Of a stretch of 64,000 nt of DNA, positions 58,863 to 64,000 are shown piece by piece. Numbering within the stretch: the stretch's first letter is position 1; every line of letters begins with the position of its first letter. Below the pieces are notes generated by a model. The model saw only the letters and a program-made list of their open reading frames with translations, ran no database searches and was not told where the DNA came from. Origin of the DNA: Rutidosis leptorrhynchoides (taxonomy: Eukaryota > Streptophyta > Magnoliopsida > Asterales > Asteraceae); contig NC_092337.1 of the NCBI RefSeq assembly GCF_046630445.1, forward strand, positions 369,945,501 through 370,009,500, in the 5' to 3' direction. The translations under genes were made by a program, and so were the position numbers.

Positions 58863-58991
58863 CCATGCGAGTGCATGAGAAATGCACTAAAATCCCATGC
58901 ACTTGCATGAGCCCATGCGAGTGCATGGGAAATACACTACAATCTCATGCGAGTGCATGAGCTTCAGATTCAGGAAATATGCCTATAAAAG
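58863..58991 (+). promoter_or_regulatory. Putative LTR promoter: CATGCGAGTGCATG repeats plus TATA
   Basis: Four CATGC...GCATG dyads between 58863 and 58961 are followed by TATAAAAG at 58984-58991. Positionally equivalent to 15280-15357. Confidence 0.58.
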
Positions 58992-60107
58992 GCAGGCTTC
59001 TGCTCGACGAGAAAACACACCTCAATTTCTTTCTTTCTCTCTATATGTAATATATATTTATAATTATATTTATAATTTTAATTTTAATTTAAGTTTAATA
59101 ATAATTGGGTTATTGTAAGAAATGTTTTACGGGTTTTAAAGTCGGAACTCTGTCCGTGTAACGCTACGCGATTAATAACCACTGTAAGCTATGTTCTTCC
59201 TTTTTAAATTAATGTCTCGTAACTAAGTTATTATTATGCTTATTTGAGCCAAATTAATCATGATGTTAGACTAAATATTAAACACGGGGTTATTGGATTT
59301 TGTACCATAATTAGGGTTTGGACAAAAGACCGACACTTGTGGACATTGGACTATGGATTATTAATAGATGGGGGGGGGGGGGGGTATTGTCTAATCGAAT
59401 GACAACTCATTGGAATCTGTCGAACCTATCTTCAAATTAGTTAATCTAATAATTATTAAATGATTATGAATGTCCTATTTAATGATGTTTATACGACATC
59501 CTTTACAATCATTTAATTAATTATTCGGGTTGGGTAATTGATTATTCAAACTGATCAAGTGGGTAAACTAATATTCATATCTCATTAAAACAGGGGTGGA
59601 TTACATACAAGGGTAATTGGTGTAATTGTTAACAAAGTATTAAAACCTTGAATTACACTCCGTCGATAACCTGGTGTAATTATTAACAAAGTATTAAAAC
59701 CTTGTTACAGTTTGAATCCCTAATTAGTTGGAATGTTTAACTTCGGGAATAAGGTTAATTTGACGAGCATTTTATAATTATGACCGATGGAGTATTATGG
59801 GCAAAAACTAGATATGTATCAAATAAATCCAGGACAAAGGACAATTAACCCAGAGAAATAAATTAAAATCAAAACGTCAAACATCATGGTTACGGAAGTT
59901 TAAATAAGCATAATTGTGTTATTTTATATCTCATCGTACTTTTATTTACTGTCATTTTATTTACTGTCATTTTATTTCTTATCGCAATTTTAATTATCGC
60001 AACTTTAAATATTGTTATTTATTTTACGCAATTTAATTATCGTCATCTATCTTTACGCTTAAAATATAAAATCGACAAACCGGTCATTAAACGGTAAAAC
60101 CCCATTT

Positions 60108-60115
<8 letters not shown>

Positions 60116-60187
<72 letters not shown>
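60116..60187. repeat. (AT)n microsatellite
   Basis: Pure AT run of about 72 bases near the 3' end of the solo LTR. Confidence 0.95.
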
Positions 60188-60190
<3 letters not shown>

Positions 60191-60402
60191 CTATAAAAAT
60201 ATAGTACGTAATCACTAGCTCCCTGTGGAACGAACCGAACTTACTAAAAACTACACTACTCTACGATTAGGTACACTGCCTATAAGTGTTGTAGCAAGGT
60301 TTAGGTATATCTCATCTATATAAATAATTAAAACTTTTGTAAATTGTACTGTATTTCGTAGTAAAAAATAATAGTATTTCGTACACCTCCGCTCGCACAT
60401 CA

Positions 60403-61066
60403 ATGACCAATGATGAGATTGATCATGTGTGTCGTGGAAGGACAATTCTGCGAGGTGTTATCATCTTGGCGGTGAGAATGTGGAGCTAAATCCTAAGTGG
60501 GGGAGTTTTTACTGCCGCCCGAGGAAGCTCTGGTTGTGTTAGATCAAGTGAAGTGTAAGACTTCTTATGTAAAGTGGTCGTGTAGTACCAAAGTGCGGTA
60601 TGTGACCAAGTGCGGACTTTGAGATCACAGAAGTGAGAGAATGAAAATGTCGTTGCGGGTGCCCTCGTAATGAAAATATGGGTTGCCGTGAAACTCGGAT
60701 AATATTATTGAGTGGGTACGAGTTCGATATTGTGGTGGATGTTGTATTTTCCTTGTCGGGAAACATGATCGTGGAAATCGTCAGTGGATTATTCCACTTT
60801 GTGGATGATTGTGAGGCGTGAAGTGCCAGTTCCGATTGTCTCACATAGAGATACGCGGATGTTGTTTGTTTTCAAGGGTGTGTTCCCTAGTGATGTGACC
60901 CATTAGTTGCATTAATATATTGAGGCCATCCTTGTCTAGTCAAGAGGATTCACCCGGCGTTGGTGGATATTTTGTGGGTCGTGTGGCGAAGTGCGAAATT
61001 TGTTGTGATAACAATTCGTCGTGGACGGGATTATAGTATATGAATCGTTTCCATTCTAGTACTAGG
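60403..61066 (+). other. Non-coding interior of the LARD-like element, right part
   Basis: Continues the interior after the ATGAC duplication. No frame or motif. It is cut at 61067 by the next LTR. Confidence 0.55.
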
Positions 61067-63940
61067 TGTGACGCCCCGTACTAAATCATCATGTACGGAC
61101 CATCATCAACAGGATCATTACAAGGTTAAGTACTATATGCGTTTTCAAAACAGAGTTTGCATTCATTAAAAAAAAAGTGACGTCAGAACAAACGTCGAAT
61201 GTTTTACAATCCAAAAGTAAGCTTCACTAAGTAGAAGCATTAAATAAGTGTACGTGACCACAAAGGTCGTTACATAACATAGTTCCAAAAGAACATAAGT
61301 TTGAATGCAAGATAAGTAGTCATGCGATAACAACTCTAAGCAGCGGGTTCTACAGCACGACTAGTATGATAGCGGAAGTGACTTCAAGCACCTGAGAAAT
61401 ACACGCTTAAAAAGGTCAACACAAAGGTTGGTGAGCTATAGTTTAAGTATAACAGTAATGTAAGTAGGCCACGAGATTTCGGTGCTACAACGAGCGTTTC
61501 AAAAGTATGTAAAAGTATATGCTTAACCGCGGGCACCCGGTAACTAACTTAACGTTTATGTACCCCCTGAAAGTGCACTTGGCAAGTGCGTATAACCTCG
61601 AAGTATTAAACACTCGTTAAATGCTAGTGCGACTAGCCCGAGTGGGGATGTCAAACCCTATGGATCCATATCTAAGATTCGCGTTCACGGTTCAAAAACC
61701 AATGACTAAACGTTACCGAGCTAAAGGGAATGTTTCTGCCGTTATATAACTCACACATATATAAAGTTTAAGTACTCGTGCCTATTATGTAAAACATAAA
61801 ATGCGCATGTATCCTCAGTTCCCAAAATAAGTTAAAGTAAAAAGGGAAAGCTATAACTCACAATGTTAAGTAGCGGTAAAATAGTAGTAATGTAGAGTCG
61901 GGAAAGTGTGCAAGTAATCGGTCCAAAAGTCCTCAACCTAAGTCAAAAAGTACTAAGTCAGTAGCTTGTCTTAAAAGGTTTATAAGTATGTAAATAAGGT
62001 CATGAGGGTCATCATCAACATCATCAAACGGAAGGTATAAGTATGTTTTGTTCATAAAGGAAGTTTTAAAACGAAGGCTGACTTCGGACAGTCACCACGG
62101 TCTCTATACCTACTGAAATAAGGTGAGACCAGTGGCCATGGCTCCGTATATGAGTCCCTTAAGTGTGGTAAAAATCTCAGAAGCAAACTCGTCTTAGTTT
62201 GACCGAGGCGACGGTCTAAGTGCGAGTAGGTCAGAATTTTCTGCACAACGTTAAAAGGACCTAGTGACGATCGGAGGGACATAAATCCTAAACCGTAACT
62301 CGTATTAAGACGAGTCCTAAACGAAAAATTATCTACTCGAACAGAGCTAACTGAATATCACAGTTACAGTAGCTCAGGTGTTTAGGTCTGACTCAGAAAA
62401 CAGTAAACAGAAAGCAGAAACAGAAAACTAGAAAAGTAAATGGACTTAGTGACGCTCGGAGGGCCATAGACTCTAAACCGTAACTCGTATGAAGACGAGT
62501 CTTATATGAAAAGTTATATACTCGAAAAGTTCTATCCAAAAATCAAGGTTAGATCAGCCCAGACCTACTGGTCTGTTACGGATTCAGCTGATCAGAAAGT
62601 TTGGACAGAACAGTAAGTTTAAGGGAGTTCCGGTGGTTTTGGTGCTTGATGTTCATCATGGTTCTCATCCTTGGTGCATATAGCTTCAAGTGTACAACTC
62701 ATGGATGTGTTTACATCATTTTAACCAAGTCTTGACCATCATAACCCAAGTGAAAGTCTAAGTAAAGTCATTAAGTTAAATCATAATTTCCATCCCTTGA
62801 ATCTTTACTTTAGTGAAACCATAGGTTACAAAACTTTGATTATCAACTAGTAAAGTGTAATTAGAGTGCAAGAATGAAAGTGATAAACTAAATAAACAAG
62901 TAACAAGTTCATGAGTTTCATACTTTTAAAGATTCAAGCCTAGGTCTTGATCTTTAGAAAGTAAACTTTTAAGTTTACTAACATGAATGCATGTATGATT
63001 TTTACAACCACGAACTTGCAATCTTTTATAACAATAGAGGTAGAACATAAACTAGAGAGTTTTGTTCTTGCATGTTCTTGTTAGCACAAGATAAATGAAG
63101 AATCAAACTAGAAAGTTTGCTTCTTAGTAATTTGTATGTAACAATAAGGAACTAGTAATCAAAACAACTACAAATAAGTAACAATAACAAGAACAAGTAA
63201 CAACAAGTAAATGATGATGATTAAGGGGTGTTGTGGTTCGGTTTTAGTAAGGAGAAAGAAGGGAGAATTGCTCATAATACTTACAAGAACTAGAGAGAAG
63301 AAGGAGAGAAAGTAGATGCAAGGTTGAAGTGTGAAAGGGTGAAGTGGAACAAGTGTTTATGTAGTCAAACTTGGAAACCAAAACCCCCCCTCCCCATGCT
63401 TGTGGCCGTGATTTTCCACCACCAATGAGGGTGGGAGATGCCCACCAACACTTGCATGCTTATTGACTAAAAGGATGGTAATTAAGGGTGCATGTATGGG
63501 GATGAGGTGCAAGTAAATGGTAAATAGGTTTTTACTAGGTTTTTCATCTAGTTAAATCCTAAGGTAGTACTTACATGGGTGTTGGGCTAATTAAGTCCAT
63601 TAAGGTGTAGGGTGGGCTTATAAGTCCATAACCATGAGTCCACTACATTTAGCAAGCCCAAGTTCAAGTAATTCACAAATTATTCCAACTAAAGCCCAAG
63701 TAGTTAACTAATAACTATAGTTAATCAAAATGATTACTAAAACTAATCATGAATGTAAATAATATGCGAAAATATTATTCGTGTAAGTTTCGGGTGTCAC
63801 AAAGACGTTTCGGGCATTAAAGAATCAAGTATGGTTAATCATGGCAACAAGTAAATGTAATAACATACATTCGTTTAATCACATGTATTAATAATAATAA
63901 TTATTAATAAAATAATGTTGGAAAAACCAGGGTCGTTACA
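61067..63940 (-). repeat. 3' LTR of a - strand Tekay-type element
   Basis: On the - strand it begins TGTAACGACCCTGGTTTTTCC and ends GTACGGGGCGTCACA, 2,874 bp. The internal region of the element continues to the right at 63941, with the polypurine-type tract and the pol stop. The left flank CTAGG (61062-61066) should be the target duplication. Confidence 0.87.
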
Positions 63941-64000
63941 TTACCCACCTGTTAAAGAAAATTTCGTCCCGAAATTTTAAGCTGAATCTGAAGGTGATGG
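63941..64000 (-). mobile_element. 3' end of the internal region of a Tekay-type element (continues right)
   Basis: On the - strand the sequence before the LTR reads ...AGCTTAAAATTTCGGGACG and AAATTTTCTTTAACAGGTGGG. It matches the end of pol and the tract at 4665-4705 of the intact element. Only the last few codons are in the window. Confidence 0.82.

Larger units (their letters stand above)
58375..60402 (+). mobile_element. Solo LTR, Tat/Athila-type family
   Basis: 2,028 bp from TGATAGTGCTCCAAATG to CGCTCGCACATCA, with the perfect 5-bp duplication ATGAC at 58370-58374 and 60403-60407. It is colinear with the 3' LTR at 14725-16697, from the first GAACATATATTTA to the CTAGCTCCCTGTGGAACGAA block. 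Two AT microsatellites (58732-58784 and 60116-60187) are expanded. It inserted into the LARD-like element and later lost its interior. Confidence 0.94.
54004..61066 (+). mobile_element. Large non-autonomous LTR element (LARD-like), 5' LTR plus interior, 3' end outside window or displaced
   Basis: A 5' LTR at 54004-56357 (TGTAACACTCGAATTTCC ... GGGGTCGTTACA) is followed by the primer site TGGTATCAGAGCATGG (56360). The interior then runs to 61066, where another element's LTR begins. After setting aside the 2.0 kb solo LTR at 58375-60402, the visible interior is 2.7 kb and shows no gag, protease, RT or integrase in any frame. The 3' LTR is not in the window. Either this is a non-coding derivative, or its coding part lies beyond the insertion at 61067. 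Confidence 0.75.

Overview
This window looks like nuclear DNA of a flowering plant with a large, repeat-rich genome. I favour an Asteraceae-type eudicot, but that is an inference from the style of the retroelements and gene structures. Three host genes, all on the + strand and all split by GT-AG introns, sit in a landscape of nested transposable elements. Every reading frame was followed across the splice junctions by hand and closes exactly.

Layout. 1-16.7 kb is a stack of LTR retrotransposons. A Tekay-type Ty3 element (+, intact polyprotein, 3.4 kb 3' LTR) sits in the gag of a related element on the - strand. That element in turn abuts the 3' end of a Tat/Athila-type element. 16.8-17.3 kb is a hAT MITE with a perfect 8-bp target duplication. 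18.8-23.4 kb is a complete RAD23 gene (12 coding exons, 381 aa). 24.8-31.7 kb is a small heavy-metal-associated (HMA) domain gene of three exons (130 aa). Its second intron is 6.4 kb long because it holds a SINE, a decayed PIF/Harbinger transposase, a TRIM element and a Stowaway-like MITE. 32.3-35.3 kb is a solo LTR inside a probable Copia-type LTR. 35.4-42.2 kb is a gag-only LTR element (TR-GAG type) with nearly identical LTRs. 42.35-44.46 kb is a small LTR element (409-bp LTRs) with an unusual orphan ORF. 46.8-51.0 kb is a complete PP2A scaffolding subunit A gene (12 coding exons, 587 aa) with three MITEs in its introns. 51.2-53.8 kb holds a hAT-like non-autonomous element and a 115-bp MULE-type hairpin MITE. 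54.0-61.07 kb is a large non-autonomous LTR element without a visible gag or pol, itself carrying a 2.0 kb Tat/Athila-type solo LTR. The window ends in the 3' LTR and last codons of another Tekay-type element on the - strand.

How it works together. The three genes are unrelated housekeeping-type functions (ubiquitin-receptor/DNA repair, metal binding, phosphatase scaffold) and form no pathway or cluster. The noteworthy material is in the repeats. There are two non-autonomous LTR element types with intact non-pol ORFs. Short dyad or tandem promoter-proximal motifs (CTACAG arrays, CATGCGA...TCGCATG palindromes) recur in LTRs of different families. One gene carries a TE-swollen intron plus a small intron that would keep the reading frame if retained.
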